From the NCBI RefSeq assembly GCF_005869225.1, contig NZ_SWFP01000004.1, positions 310,001 through 374,000 of the forward strand: DNA of 64,000 nt. The letters are read 5' to 3'. How positions within the stretch are numbered: position 1 is the first letter of the stretch; every line of letters begins with the position of its first letter. Origin of the DNA: Dyadobacter bucti (GTDB lineage: Bacteria > Bacteroidota > Bacteroidia > Cytophagales > Spirosomataceae). The notes below the pieces were generated by a model, which had not been told where the DNA came from, made no database searches, and saw nothing but the letters and a program-made list of their open reading frames with translations. This document shows, piece after piece, positions 35,789 to 43,989 of the stretch. A program made the translations under genes and the position numbers.

Positions 35789-36877
35789 ATGCAGCTCGAA
35801 AGACGTGATTTTTTATCCACATTGTCGCTGGCTGGCGCAGCCACGTTGTTTTCCGGACATCCGCTTTTGGCCTCCACAGGCCCCAAAAAGGACAAGCTGG
35901 GCATTGCGCTCGTGGGGTTGGGCTATTACAGCACCGATCTGCTGGCCCCGGCTCTTCAACTGACCGAAAAGTGCTATCTCGCCGGAATCGTGACGGGTAC
36001 CCCGGCCAAAGCCGAAACCTGGAAAGCCAAATACAACATTCCCGATAAAAACATCTATAACTACCAGAATTTCGATCAGATTGCCAACAATCCGGATATC
36101 GACATCGTGTATGTGGTCCTGCCACCTTCCATGCACAGGGAATTTGTGGTGCGTGCAGCCAAAGCGGGTAAGCACGTTTTCTGTGAAAAACCGATGGCTC
36201 CCTCCGTGGCTGACTGCGAGGCGATGATCAGTGCCTGCAAAAGCAGCAAAGTAAAACTGGCGATCGGCTACCGGTGCCAGCATGATCCGAATATCCAGGC
36301 TTATATGAAAGTAGCTAAAGAACAAAAGTTCGGAAAAGTTAAGATGGTGAGCAGCGCGGCGGGCTATTTTGATGCCCGGACCGATCATTGGAAACAGAAA
36401 AAAGCGCTTGGCGGAGGCGTTATGGGAGATATGGGCGTGTATGCATTGCAGGGCGCCAGACTCGCGACTGGTGAAGAGCCGGTCAGCGTTATCGCGCAGG
36501 CGTCGACCACGCGGCCGGAGATTTACAAGGAAGTGGAAGAAACGATGATGTTTATGCTGGAATTTCCCAGCGGTGCACGCGCTGCCTGCCAGACGAGTTT
36601 CGGTATCAATATGAATTACCTGCAGGTCAACTATGAAAAAGGCTGGCTCAAACTCGAACCGCAGTCGGGATACAATGGCAACAAAGGAAGTATGTCGGAC
36701 GGAACGATCATCAATTTCCCGCTCAAAAGCCAGCAGGCCAAGCAAATGGACGAGGATTGCCTGGCGGTCATGAACAATACTGACCTGATTGCTCCCGGGG
36801 AAGAAGGTTTGCGTGATATCCGTGTGGTGGAGGCCATTTATAAATCGGTGGCTTCCGGCAAAAGTGTCAGGATCTGA
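35789..36877 (+). CDS. Tat-exported Gfo/Idh/MocA-family oxidoreductase
   Basis: The 362-residue protein has a twin-arginine signal (ERRDFLSTLSLAGAATL). A Rossmann fold follows, with 'GIALVGLGYYSTDLLAP' (38-54) and the catalytic EKP (K134, 'VFCEKPMAPS'), then the dehydrogenase domain. Export with a bound NADP cofactor, as in glucose-fructose oxidoreductase, is the known precedent for such secreted members. It diverges from the sulfatase gene across a 194-bp gap that carries no clear promoter motif. It differs from the cytoplasmic Gfo at 30379 in its signal and its intact EKP. Confidence 0.88.
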   Translation: MQLERRDFLSTLSLAGAATLFSGHPLLASTGPKKDKLGIALVGLGYYSTDLLAPALQLTEKCYLAGIVTGTPAKAETWKAKYNIPDKNIYNYQNFDQIANNPDIDIVYVVLPPSMHREFVVRAAKAGKHVFCEKPMAPSVADCEAMISACKSSKVKLAIGYRCQHDPNIQAYMKVAKEQKFGKVKMVSSAAGYFDARTDHWKQKKALGGGVMGDMGVYALQGARLATGEEPVSVIAQASTTRPEIYKEVEETMMFMLEFPSGARAACQTSFGINMNYLQVNYEKGWLKLEPQSGYNGNKGSMSDGTIINFPLKSQQAKQMDEDCLAVMNNTDLIAPGEEGLRDIRVVEAIYKSVASGKSVRI

Positions 36878-36982
36878 GCCGTAGGGAAACAGGCGGAGTC
36901 GCGAAGTTTCAACGTATTGTGCCTGACATTTTAAACAAAGTAAATTGACATTCTGAACACAATGAGCTCCCTGATGACGAGG

Positions 36983-36990
36983 TAATTTTG
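36983..36990 (+). promoter_or_regulatory. -7 promoter element ahead of the SDR gene
   Basis: TAATTTTG matches the Bacteroidota -7 consensus TAnnTTTG exactly and lies 28 bp before the ATG at 37018. No good -33 TTTG sits at the normal distance. An 11-bp inverted pair (AGCTCCCTGAT at 36965, its complement at 37034) flanks it, which may be chance. Confidence 0.4.
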
Positions 36991-37017
36991 TCCTATCACA
37001 TTTAAATATAAAATGAC

Positions 37018-38040
37018 ATGGGACAAAACAATTATCAGGGAGCTTTACAACAGCCAATCGGTTCAGGCTTCGACGCGACATCCACGGCAAGTGATGTAAT
37101 CAAAGGTATTGACCTTTCAGGAAAAATTGCAATAGTAACAGGTGGCAATACCGGTATCGGTTTGGAAACCACCAGGGTTCTGGCTGCAGCAGGCGCTACT
37201 GTGATCGTTCCCGCGCGGGATGCGGAAAAGGCCCGCAAAAATCTTGAAGGTATCCCGAATGTCGAATTGGGAGAGATTGATTTGATGGACCCGGCTTCCA
37301 TAGATGCATTTGCCGAAACGTTTTTGGCCACGGGCCGGCCGCTTCACCTGCTGATCAACAATGCAGGCATCATGTGGGTACCGCTGCGCCGCGACGGCCG
37401 GGGTATCGAATCGCAGCTGGCTACAAACTATCTGGGACAGTTTCATCTTACTGCCAGGCTATGGCCGGCACTCAAAATCGCAAATGGAGCCAGGGTTGTG
37501 AATGTATCTTCACTCGGCCACCAGATGGCCCCGTTCAATTTTGAGGATCCTAATTTCCTTCACCGCGAGTATCAGACACTGCAAGCTTACGGGCAATCTA
37601 AAACCGCCAGCAATTTATTCGCCCTTGAACTGGACCATTTTGGCAGTCGGTCGAACGTAAGAGCGTACGCATTGCATCCCGGCTCTATAAACGGCACCGA
37701 ATTAGGCAGGGAGGCCTCACTGGAGTTATTTCAGCAAATGGGCTTTCTGGATTCGGAGGGTAACCTGCTTCCGGAGGTGGCGGCATCTTTAAAAACAGTT
37801 CCCCAGGGCGCGGCCACGACGGTTTGGTGTGCAACCAGTCCGGCGCTTGATGCGATCGGCGGGGTATATTGTGAAGATGCAGATGTGGCGGTGCTAAGCC
37901 TGGACAATGCCGGGGCCGAAAGTCAGCACGGCGTAAAACCTTATTCGCTGGATAAGATGAATGCCAAGAGATTGTGGGAGTGGAGTGAAGAAGTTACAGG
38001 TATTAAGTTTGGCTCCGAAGCAACAGCTGTGCAGTCGTAA
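37018..38040 (+). CDS. SDR-family oxidoreductase, retinol-dehydrogenase-like
   Basis: The 340-residue protein has an N-terminal extension of about 30 residues before the Rossmann motif TGGNTGIG (41-48). It then shows 'NNAGIM' (115-120), the Ser pair 164/165, and catalytic Tyr191/Lys195 (YGQSK). The Arg in 'VIVPARDAEKAR' suggests NADP(H). This plant/animal retinol-dehydrogenase-like group often reduces small aldehydes or ketones. Directly downstream are an AraC regulator and an aldo/keto reductase remnant, so it may have been part of a small detoxification cluster. Confidence 0.87.
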   Translation: MGQNNYQGALQQPIGSGFDATSTASDVIKGIDLSGKIAIVTGGNTGIGLETTRVLAAAGATVIVPARDAEKARKNLEGIPNVELGEIDLMDPASIDAFAETFLATGRPLHLLINNAGIMWVPLRRDGRGIESQLATNYLGQFHLTARLWPALKIANGARVVNVSSLGHQMAPFNFEDPNFLHREYQTLQAYGQSKTASNLFALELDHFGSRSNVRAYALHPGSINGTELGREASLELFQQMGFLDSEGNLLPEVAASLKTVPQGAATTVWCATSPALDAIGGVYCEDADVAVLSLDNAGAESQHGVKPYSLDKMNAKRLWEWSEEVTGIKFGSEATAVQS

Positions 38041-38075
38041 ACTCGCTCAAATAGTCGTTTTATCATGATCGTCAG

Positions 38076-38105
38076 TTTCAAAGCCGGCTGAGATTACTAT
38101 TTTTG
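38076..38105 (+). promoter_or_regulatory. Probable promoter of the AraC gene, with a leader hairpin
   Basis: TATTTTTG (38098-38105) matches TAnnTTTG exactly, and TTTC (38076-38079) stands 18 bases before it as a near-match to the -33 element. The predicted 5' leader is about 85 nt. It holds a hairpin (GCGGGCT 38151-38157 paired with AGCCCGC 38172-38178) shortly before the ATG at 38196. Confidence 0.45.
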
Positions 38106-38195
38106 GATAAGCGAAAAGAGGCTGTGTCAAAGCGACAGAGATGTCAGCCAGCGGGCTGTTAGCGATGCAAAAGCCCGCATTTTATTACCTAAAAT

Positions 38196-39002
38196 ATGGA
38201 CCACATTTCAAAGTACCTGACAAAGGAAATCAAGCTTTCCAGCTACGACGACAAACTGTTTAAATCGGACCTGATGTTTGACGACCACATGCTCATCTGG
38301 TTTATTTCGGGTGAAACCAAGATCATACAGGCAGATGCTACCTACTATTTTAAGGCGGGTGACATATTCCTGATCCCGAGGAACCAGCTTGCTACGATTG
38401 TTAACTATCCGAAAAACGGGCAACCCCACAAAACGGTGGTCATGCATCTGGCGGCGGAACGGTTAAAACGGTTTTATGAAAAAATAGAGGTTAAGAAGAC
38501 AATTACATCAGAGCAGAAAATATTCAGCTTTTCCAATCATCCTTTGCTGGAAAGTTGCCTGACTTCCCTGATACCCTACTTTAACCTGAGAGGTGAATTC
38601 CCGGAAAGTATCGCGTCACTTAAAATTACGGAAGCGATCACAATCCTGAGGGAGATCGACAAAACGGTTGACAGCGTGCTGGCTAACTTTGACGATCCGG
38701 GTAAAATTGATCTCATTGATTTTATGCAGCGCAACTTTATGTTCAATATGCCTATGGAAAAATTGGGTTATTTAACAGGCCGCAGCTTGTCGACATTCAA
38801 CAGGGATTTCAGGAAATCCTTTAATGCCACACCTCAGAAATGGCTTACGGAAAAAAGGCTGGAACTGGCATACTACCAATTGGCGGAGAAAAATAAAAGA
38901 CCCACTGACGTATATCTGGAAGTGGGTTTTGAAGATCTTTCCCATTTTTCTTTTGCCTTCAAAAAGAAGTACGGAGTCGCGCCTACCCAGTTACCGGCCT
39001 GA
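38196..39002 (+). CDS. AraC-family transcriptional regulator
   Basis: This regulator has 268 residues. The N-terminal cupin-like part is 'DDHMLIWFISGETKIIQADA' and 'FKAGDIFLIPRNQLATIV'. The C-terminal tandem helix-turn-helix starts at about residue 170 ('NMPMEKLGYLTGRSLSTFNRDF', 'RPTDVYLEVGFEDLSHFSFAFKK'). It is of a different subgroup from the two sugar-locus AraC proteins. Its likely targets are the SDR gene and the lost aldo/keto reductase gene, since AraC regulators next to SDR and AKR genes often control them. Its last 12 bases overlap the remnant on the other strand. Confidence 0.9.
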   Translation: MDHISKYLTKEIKLSSYDDKLFKSDLMFDDHMLIWFISGETKIIQADATYYFKAGDIFLIPRNQLATIVNYPKNGQPHKTVVMHLAAERLKRFYEKIEVKKTITSEQKIFSFSNHPLLESCLTSLIPYFNLRGEFPESIASLKITEAITILREIDKTVDSVLANFDDPGKIDLIDFMQRNFMFNMPMEKLGYLTGRSLSTFNRDFRKSFNATPQKWLTEKRLELAYYQLAEKNKRPTDVYLEVGFEDLSHFSFAFKKKYGVAPTQLPA

Positions 39003-39240
39003 TGCACTCATGAACTTTTCAGGGTAGCGGTTGCCAGAAACGGTTCCAACGGGCATAGCCGCTTCCATGCTTCGCAGGTCTTCGGCAGAAATTTTCACAT
39101 TTTCAGATGCGATGTTTTCTTCAAGATATTTGACCTGCTTGGTGCCGGCAATAGCAATGATGTCTTCTCCCTGCGCAAGACCCATGCCCAGCGCACGAAT
39201 TGTTGGTGCACCCGGTGGGGCGTTACGAACAACAATTTAT
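38991..39240 (-). pseudogene. Aldo/keto reductase, C-terminal remnant
   Basis: The minus strand reads 'GLAQGEDIIAIAGTKQVKYL', then 'EENIASENVKISAEDLRSME' and '..VGTVSGNRYP', which is the standard C-terminus of aldo/keto reductases (NADP-binding 'IPGTK...LEEN..A...LS.EDL..LE'). Upstream the frame closes at a TAA near 39240. Just before 'LAQGED' a piece like '..QQFVRWAWVL' lies in another frame, matching the family's 'QLALAWVLAQG'. So at least one frameshift and a large N-terminal deletion have occurred. The catalytic barrel with Asp, Tyr, Lys and His is missing. Confidence 0.65.
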
Positions 39241-39312
39241 TGTTTTCGACATTGAACTCTTCGAGGTCTACACCATGCCGGGTGCAGCCATTTAACATAA
39301 AAAAAGAAAAAA

Positions 39313-39450
39313 CTAGTATGGTTTGCGATGGTTCAGCTCATATTGACCGGCGATCTCAGGCGCCAGCTGACCAAAGCCTGGTGAAACGATCCGGATCGGC
39401 AGTTCGTCGTTCTGTGTAAATGGGTCGGGCAGTTTACCAGTGTTTTGCAT
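39313..39450 (-). other. Short frame in gene debris (45 codons), origin unknown
   Basis: ATG 39450 opens 'MQNTGKLPDPFTQNDELPIR', then 'IVSPGFGQLAPEIAGQYEL', and stops at TAG. The sequence looks like a real protein start cut short, and lies next to the aldo/keto reductase remnant, so this is probably another fragment. I recognise no family. The rest of 39241-39641 holds no gene that I can see. Confidence 0.25.
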
Positions 39451-39641
39451 AAATAAAATTAGCTAAAAGGTTTCGTTCCGGCGCTTGACAAGACCATCAT
39501 GATATAACGTATTTTCGCAATTGTATAATAGCAACGGCAAGCCACCCGCGACCTTTGTTATGTTTCAAAACCTGTATTTGTCCGTCGCAAAGCAGCATTA
39601 AATCTTCTTATCAGTGAACGTTCTACCTCCCGGATGCTATA

Positions 39642-42419
39642 TTATTTTACCTCATCAGCGCGCACGGTCACATCCAGCACGCCCGGCGCGTTGGAACTGG
39701 GAAGATCGATTTGTAATAATCCTTTATTTAAAACGGTGAAGGCCAATTTTTTACCATTAAAAGAAGTCTGGTATTGTTTGTCGGGCTTCATGCAAACAAG
39801 AAGAGTCCTGACATGCGGTTTGGTAGAATTGTCAAAAGACAGGTTGGCTTTGAATCCTGAATAGTCCGGGTTAAAGGATTTTTCATCAATCCATGTCTCA
39901 AAGCCGGCGGTAACTGTTCCGATTTTGTAATAAGAAGAAAACCAGGCCAATACAGGTGCCGACAAGCCCGAAAATTGGTGCCAGCCTGCGCCCCTGCCGG
40001 ACTTGGCAAGAAAATGTTCAAACGTGTAGTATGAAGCGTCGGTTTCTGTTTTCCATACGTCGAGCGCTTTGCCGGCCAGTTTATAAGCCAACTGAGGCTG
40101 ACCGATATCCAGGAGTGTTTTCCAGATAAACCATTGATGCGGCATCCATACGGAACCGTTCCAGTAACCATCGTTTTTATAATATGGAGCCGACTGGTCC
40201 ACAGCCGAAATGCCGCTTGGTGTCCATAGGCGTTCCGGCGAAAAAAGCTTTTTTACGAGGATGTTTTTTTGATCTTCTGTGCATATACCCGCCATCAACG
40301 GAGAAACACCATCCAGTCCCATATTGAAATTCACGCCTCCGGGCTCATAATTAAAAAAAGAAGCTGCATTGCCCTGGGCGTCATGTTTAACGTAACTGAA
40401 ATACCCGCTCTGTTTGTCCCAGGAGAAATTTTGTAATGCAGCCGTGAACCTGGCGATATCCTGGTCATACTCTTTCACATCGTCATTTAACCCGAGTTTC
40501 AAAGCCATCATTCTCAGTATTTTAGCCACCCGGATCGCGTGGGCTGTGTTGGAAACCGGAGCGGTGCTGTCTTCCAGTTTCTGGGCATGCACGCCCACCT
40601 GCGGCGGATAATCGTCCCAGCCGGCCGAATTGTAGAAATAATCCCAGGTTTTCAGAAGCCCGGATTTCAGTAAGCCGATGGTGGAGCTGCCGAATTTGCC
40701 TGCCGTAAAAAGGTAGAGCCGTCGTAGCCTGGGGTAAAAATAACTGAGCAACTCTTTGGATTGCGTTTTATTCCATAGGTCCAGAAATGCATAGACCTGC
40801 ACGGGCAGGGGAGAGCCATGGTGGATAAAGGCGGACTGACTGTCGTCGGGAGTAGTGTAGGCATTGATGCATTCCGCGGCGAGGCGCTGGTTGACCTCGT
40901 TCATGCCGAGCGCAATAAATCCCGAATCCCAGGTATAAAGGCTGTTCCACCACTTGCCCGGCGTGAAATTCCGGATGTAGCTGTTTTGTGTATAAACCGG
41001 ATAAACGACGTTGGACAGAAGAGCTGCCTGCATCATCTTCTGACTGAAAAGATACTTTTTGCCTTCCCCGAGAATTGCCTCTTCCGCGCTGGCGGGTGTT
41101 TTCGTCAGAGCTGGCCCGGAAGAACTGAACTGATTGAGCCTGTCTTTAACCTGACTGTAACTTCCCGAACAAATGACAGCATAGGCAGTATGATCGCTCT
41201 GCGGTAAAATTTCGATCGGACGGATAAATACATTCGAAAAGCTTCCTTCTTTGTTTCCTGTAAAGACTTTATCGACATGGTTGTGGACCAGGTTCTTGAA
41301 GAAAATATCAAGTTCACTATGGCGGAATTCCCGTATCTGGGAAGACTTGTTGTCCCAGCCTATGCCGTAATAGGGAAGCATATCCCGATATTTCAGGATC
41401 ATGTTTTGTGAAGCAGGGTTTTCTTCGGTTTTAGCCACGAAATCCATAACCTGTGTTTCAATCTTGAAAGGCTCTGGCTCCGATTGGTCGGAAATTACAA
41501 ATCCGTTGATCTCGGCTTCTGCCGACCCGGACGCAACCAATACGACCTGACGGGTGCCGGGAGCAGATACGGAGAACGGAATATCGGCACTTTCCAGATC
41601 TCCTGTACCTTTCAATTGGATTTCTTCATTGGCCAAACCCGATATGCGAAAAGAAGAAACAGTGCCTTTTTTTGCCTTGTAAATAACGCTCAGTTTGCCT
41701 TTCAGCTGCCCAGGCTTAATGTTTACGGAGTAGGTTACACTGTCTCCCGCGGTTGTTCCGAACCCTTTGCCGATCGCGCGGCCTTCGATAAAGTCACTCT
41801 GACGCACCTCGCCCCGTAGCCAGCCGTCGTATACAAGGTGATCTCTCGGTGTTTTCTTCACATAACTCAAAGACTGATAAGACAATGCATTAAACCACCG
41901 TGCGCCCTCGGAGCAGCTGATTTTTTTCGCCGCATAGTTTTCCGGGTAGTCAATGAAGGACATCAGGTTCAGAGCAAGATTTTGCTGCAGATCGGTTTTG
42001 TTGACGCTGTGCATTTTAACCAGGACTGTCGATGAATCCTGGATCGTATAAGTGACATCGACATATACTTTGTCTTTCCATTCCAGTTCGTAACGATAAG
42101 TGAACTGTTTGAGCCCGGCACTGAACTCCCAGGGAAAGTAGCCCGACTCAAAACGTACGTTCGGGATCAGCACCTTGTTTCTATAGTATGCCGGCATCAC
42201 GGAAAAATCAAAACGCATACCGCTTGCAATGTCGGGAATATGGGATATGCCCGCATATTTCTTTGAATAGGGACCCCATGCAGACAGGCTGACATCATGG
42301 GAATGAAGCAGTTTCCCGAAATCAATGTTCTTGACGGACGCGCCAGAATGCTGGGCGAAAGCTTCGTTTTGACAAAGTGATAATCCGAGAAAGAGGACAG
42401 AATAAAATAGATGTCGCAT
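39642..42419 (-). CDS. Secreted (alpha/alpha)6-barrel glycoside hydrolase, GH63/MGH1-like
   Basis: The 925-residue protein has a signal peptide ending 'NEAFAQ', an N-terminal beta-sandwich region of about 450 residues, and a C-terminal helical barrel of the trehalase/GH63/mannosylglycerate-hydrolase type. Barrel signs are 'NFTPGKWWNSLYTWDSGFIALGM' with a likely acid Asp, 'GYWNGSVWMPHQWFIWKTL', and 'YYTFEHFLAKSGRGAGWHQFSGL' with a likely catalytic Glu. It should cleave alpha-glucosyl or related alpha-linked sugars outside the cytoplasm; the exact bond is unknown. It is the last gene of the sigma-FecR-SusC-SusD module A, after a hairpin that may lower its expression. Confidence 0.82.
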   Translation of the reverse strand: MRHLFYSVLFLGLSLCQNEAFAQHSGASVKNIDFGKLLHSHDVSLSAWGPYSKKYAGISHIPDIASGMRFDFSVMPAYYRNKVLIPNVRFESGYFPWEFSAGLKQFTYRYELEWKDKVYVDVTYTIQDSSTVLVKMHSVNKTDLQQNLALNLMSFIDYPENYAAKKISCSEGARWFNALSYQSLSYVKKTPRDHLVYDGWLRGEVRQSDFIEGRAIGKGFGTTAGDSVTYSVNIKPGQLKGKLSVIYKAKKGTVSSFRISGLANEEIQLKGTGDLESADIPFSVSAPGTRQVVLVASGSAEAEINGFVISDQSEPEPFKIETQVMDFVAKTEENPASQNMILKYRDMLPYYGIGWDNKSSQIREFRHSELDIFFKNLVHNHVDKVFTGNKEGSFSNVFIRPIEILPQSDHTAYAVICSGSYSQVKDRLNQFSSSGPALTKTPASAEEAILGEGKKYLFSQKMMQAALLSNVVYPVYTQNSYIRNFTPGKWWNSLYTWDSGFIALGMNEVNQRLAAECINAYTTPDDSQSAFIHHGSPLPVQVYAFLDLWNKTQSKELLSYFYPRLRRLYLFTAGKFGSSTIGLLKSGLLKTWDYFYNSAGWDDYPPQVGVHAQKLEDSTAPVSNTAHAIRVAKILRMMALKLGLNDDVKEYDQDIARFTAALQNFSWDKQSGYFSYVKHDAQGNAASFFNYEPGGVNFNMGLDGVSPLMAGICTEDQKNILVKKLFSPERLWTPSGISAVDQSAPYYKNDGYWNGSVWMPHQWFIWKTLLDIGQPQLAYKLAGKALDVWKTETDASYYTFEHFLAKSGRGAGWHQFSGLSAPVLAWFSSYYKIGTVTAGFETWIDEKSFNPDYSGFKANLSFDNSTKPHVRTLLVCMKPDKQYQTSFNGKKLAFTVLNKGLLQIDLPSSNAPGVLDVTVRADEVK

Positions 42420-42436
42420 TGTGGTCTGGAAACTAA

Positions 42437-42460
42437 GAAGGTGTCCAAGCAGACACCTTC
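42437..42460 (-). terminator. Hairpin between susD and the hydrolase gene
   Basis: A perfect 9-bp stem (GAAGGTGTC and complement) with a 6-base loop, in a 62-bp gap between two genes of the same direction. No long T-tract follows on the minus strand, so it is more likely an attenuator or RNA-stability element than a full terminator. Confidence 0.4.
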
Positions 42461-42481
42461 AAAATGCATAATATATTTAAA

Positions 42482-43933
42482 TTAATAACCTGGATTCTGT
42501 ATGATCTTATCCTTGTTGATGTCGATCTGGCTTTGCGGTACCGGGAAAACCAGGTTGTTCGGTGTCAGTTCAGCGACCAGTCTGATCTGGTCTTTTTTAC
42601 CGTTGATGACCGGGATCGCGCGGTCCGTGCGAACAAGGTCAAACCAGCGATGGCCTTCGAACGCGAGCTCCACGCGTCTTTCCTGTTCCATAGCCAGGCG
42701 AAATGCCTGCTGTGTCGGGATATCCGCAGCGGTCTTTTTAGCCAGGCCGGCTCTTGTCCGGATCATGTTCAGATAGTCGAGAGCATCTCCGGCAGGCTGA
42801 TAGCTCACTTCATTCAGGGCTTCTGCATACATCAGCAGTACATCGGCATACCGGATCAGGGGAATGTTATTTCCATTGTCGTTTTTAGCAACCGGCACAT
42901 CATAATATTTCTTGATAAACCTTTCCGGGATAACCTGTCCGGCAGCATTGGTGTAAGACGAAGCTACAGACACATCCTTACGCAGATCACCCGTTTCATA
43001 GGCAGCGATCATATCCGCGGTTGGCTGGTTATTTCCATCCCCTCCGAAAGCGATCACAGCATTACCCGAGTTTTGAGGAGCGAAGGAATTAGGCCACGCG
43101 TTTCCTTCGCCAGCTCCGCCGGATTTATACTGCACATCAAAAACTGACTCTTTGTTATTCTTATTACCGACACGGAAAACATCTGCGTAGGAGGGGAGCA
43201 AAACGTAAACACCCAGATCAATCACCTCTTTCAGTTTGGAAACAGCAGGCGCATATTTTTTCTGAGTTAAATATACCTTGCCCAAATAGGCCTTTGCAGC
43301 ACCTTTAGTTGCTCTGCCGAGGTCGGCTGCTGCGTACGAAACAGGCAACACACTTTCCGCTTCGGTCAGGTCTTTTTCAATTTGCGCATAAACATCCGCT
43401 CTGGGACTGCGGCCGTAGGTATAACCTTCATCGGGGGTAGCAACCGGTTTCAGTATCAAAGGCACATCTCCGAAGGTCTGAACCAGGGTAAAGTACACGA
43501 TGGCACGCAAAAACTTGGTCTCTGCGATGTACCTGTTTTTCAATGTTTCGTCCATCGTCACCGCGCCGATTTTATCCAAAATGGTATTGTGACGGGCGAT
43601 AACACTGTATGCGTCGTTCCAGCGGCCGGAGATGAAAGGATTGGTGGTTTTGATATAAAACCGGTCGAATTCATCCTGGTCTGTCACCGAACCGGAAGCA
43701 ACCGCAACGGTATTGTCCGAGGTAATCTCCCCGAAAACGTAGCTGTTACCCGTGAGGCCGCCGATCTGTAATCCGGCATAAGCGCCATTCACCGCGTTCT
43801 TGAAGTCGTCTGCGGTTCTGTAAAAATTATCGCTGGTGGCGGTAGAGATTGGTTTCAGGTCAAGAAACTCTTCGCTGCAGGAAGTAAGCAGAAGCGTTGC
43901 CGCCAGGAAAATATATGAGGTTGATATTTTCAT
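42482..43933 (-). CDS. SusD/RagB-family glycan-binding lipoprotein (module A)
   Basis: I start it at ATG 43933 ('MKISTSYIFLAATLLLTSCS'), which gives a proper lipoprotein signal; the longer frame would overlap susC. The 483-residue protein has lipobox LTSC, 'EFLDLKPISTATSDNFYRTA' and 'YIAETKFLRAIVYFTLVQTFGDVPLI' of the TPR helices, plus C-terminal 'IRYADVLLMYAEALNEV', 'IRTRAGLA' and 'ERRVELAFEGHRWFDLVRT'. All are standard SusD landmarks. It binds glycan at the cell surface and caps the SusC barrel encoded 56 bp upstream. Confidence 0.95.
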   Translation of the reverse strand: MKISTSYIFLAATLLLTSCSEEFLDLKPISTATSDNFYRTADDFKNAVNGAYAGLQIGGLTGNSYVFGEITSDNTVAVASGSVTDQDEFDRFYIKTTNPFISGRWNDAYSVIARHNTILDKIGAVTMDETLKNRYIAETKFLRAIVYFTLVQTFGDVPLILKPVATPDEGYTYGRSPRADVYAQIEKDLTEAESVLPVSYAAADLGRATKGAAKAYLGKVYLTQKKYAPAVSKLKEVIDLGVYVLLPSYADVFRVGNKNNKESVFDVQYKSGGAGEGNAWPNSFAPQNSGNAVIAFGGDGNNQPTADMIAAYETGDLRKDVSVASSYTNAAGQVIPERFIKKYYDVPVAKNDNGNNIPLIRYADVLLMYAEALNEVSYQPAGDALDYLNMIRTRAGLAKKTAADIPTQQAFRLAMEQERRVELAFEGHRWFDLVRTDRAIPVINGKKDQIRLVAELTPNNLVFPVPQSQIDINKDKIIQNPGY

Positions 43934-43989
43934 TGTTCTTAATGTTTTAAATGGGTTCCCGCTTTGGGGGGAACGTGATATGTTAAGGA

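Noticed and set aside
36965..37044. 11-bp inverted pair flanking the SDR start codon as a translational switch
   Set aside because: The left arm lies upstream of the predicted transcription start, so it would not be in the mRNA; probably chance.
35813..37090. 425-codon minus-strand ORF opposite the exported Gfo/Idh/MocA gene
   Set aside because: His- and Arg-rich low-information sequence, antisense to a gene with clear Tat, Rossmann and EKP motifs; a shadow.
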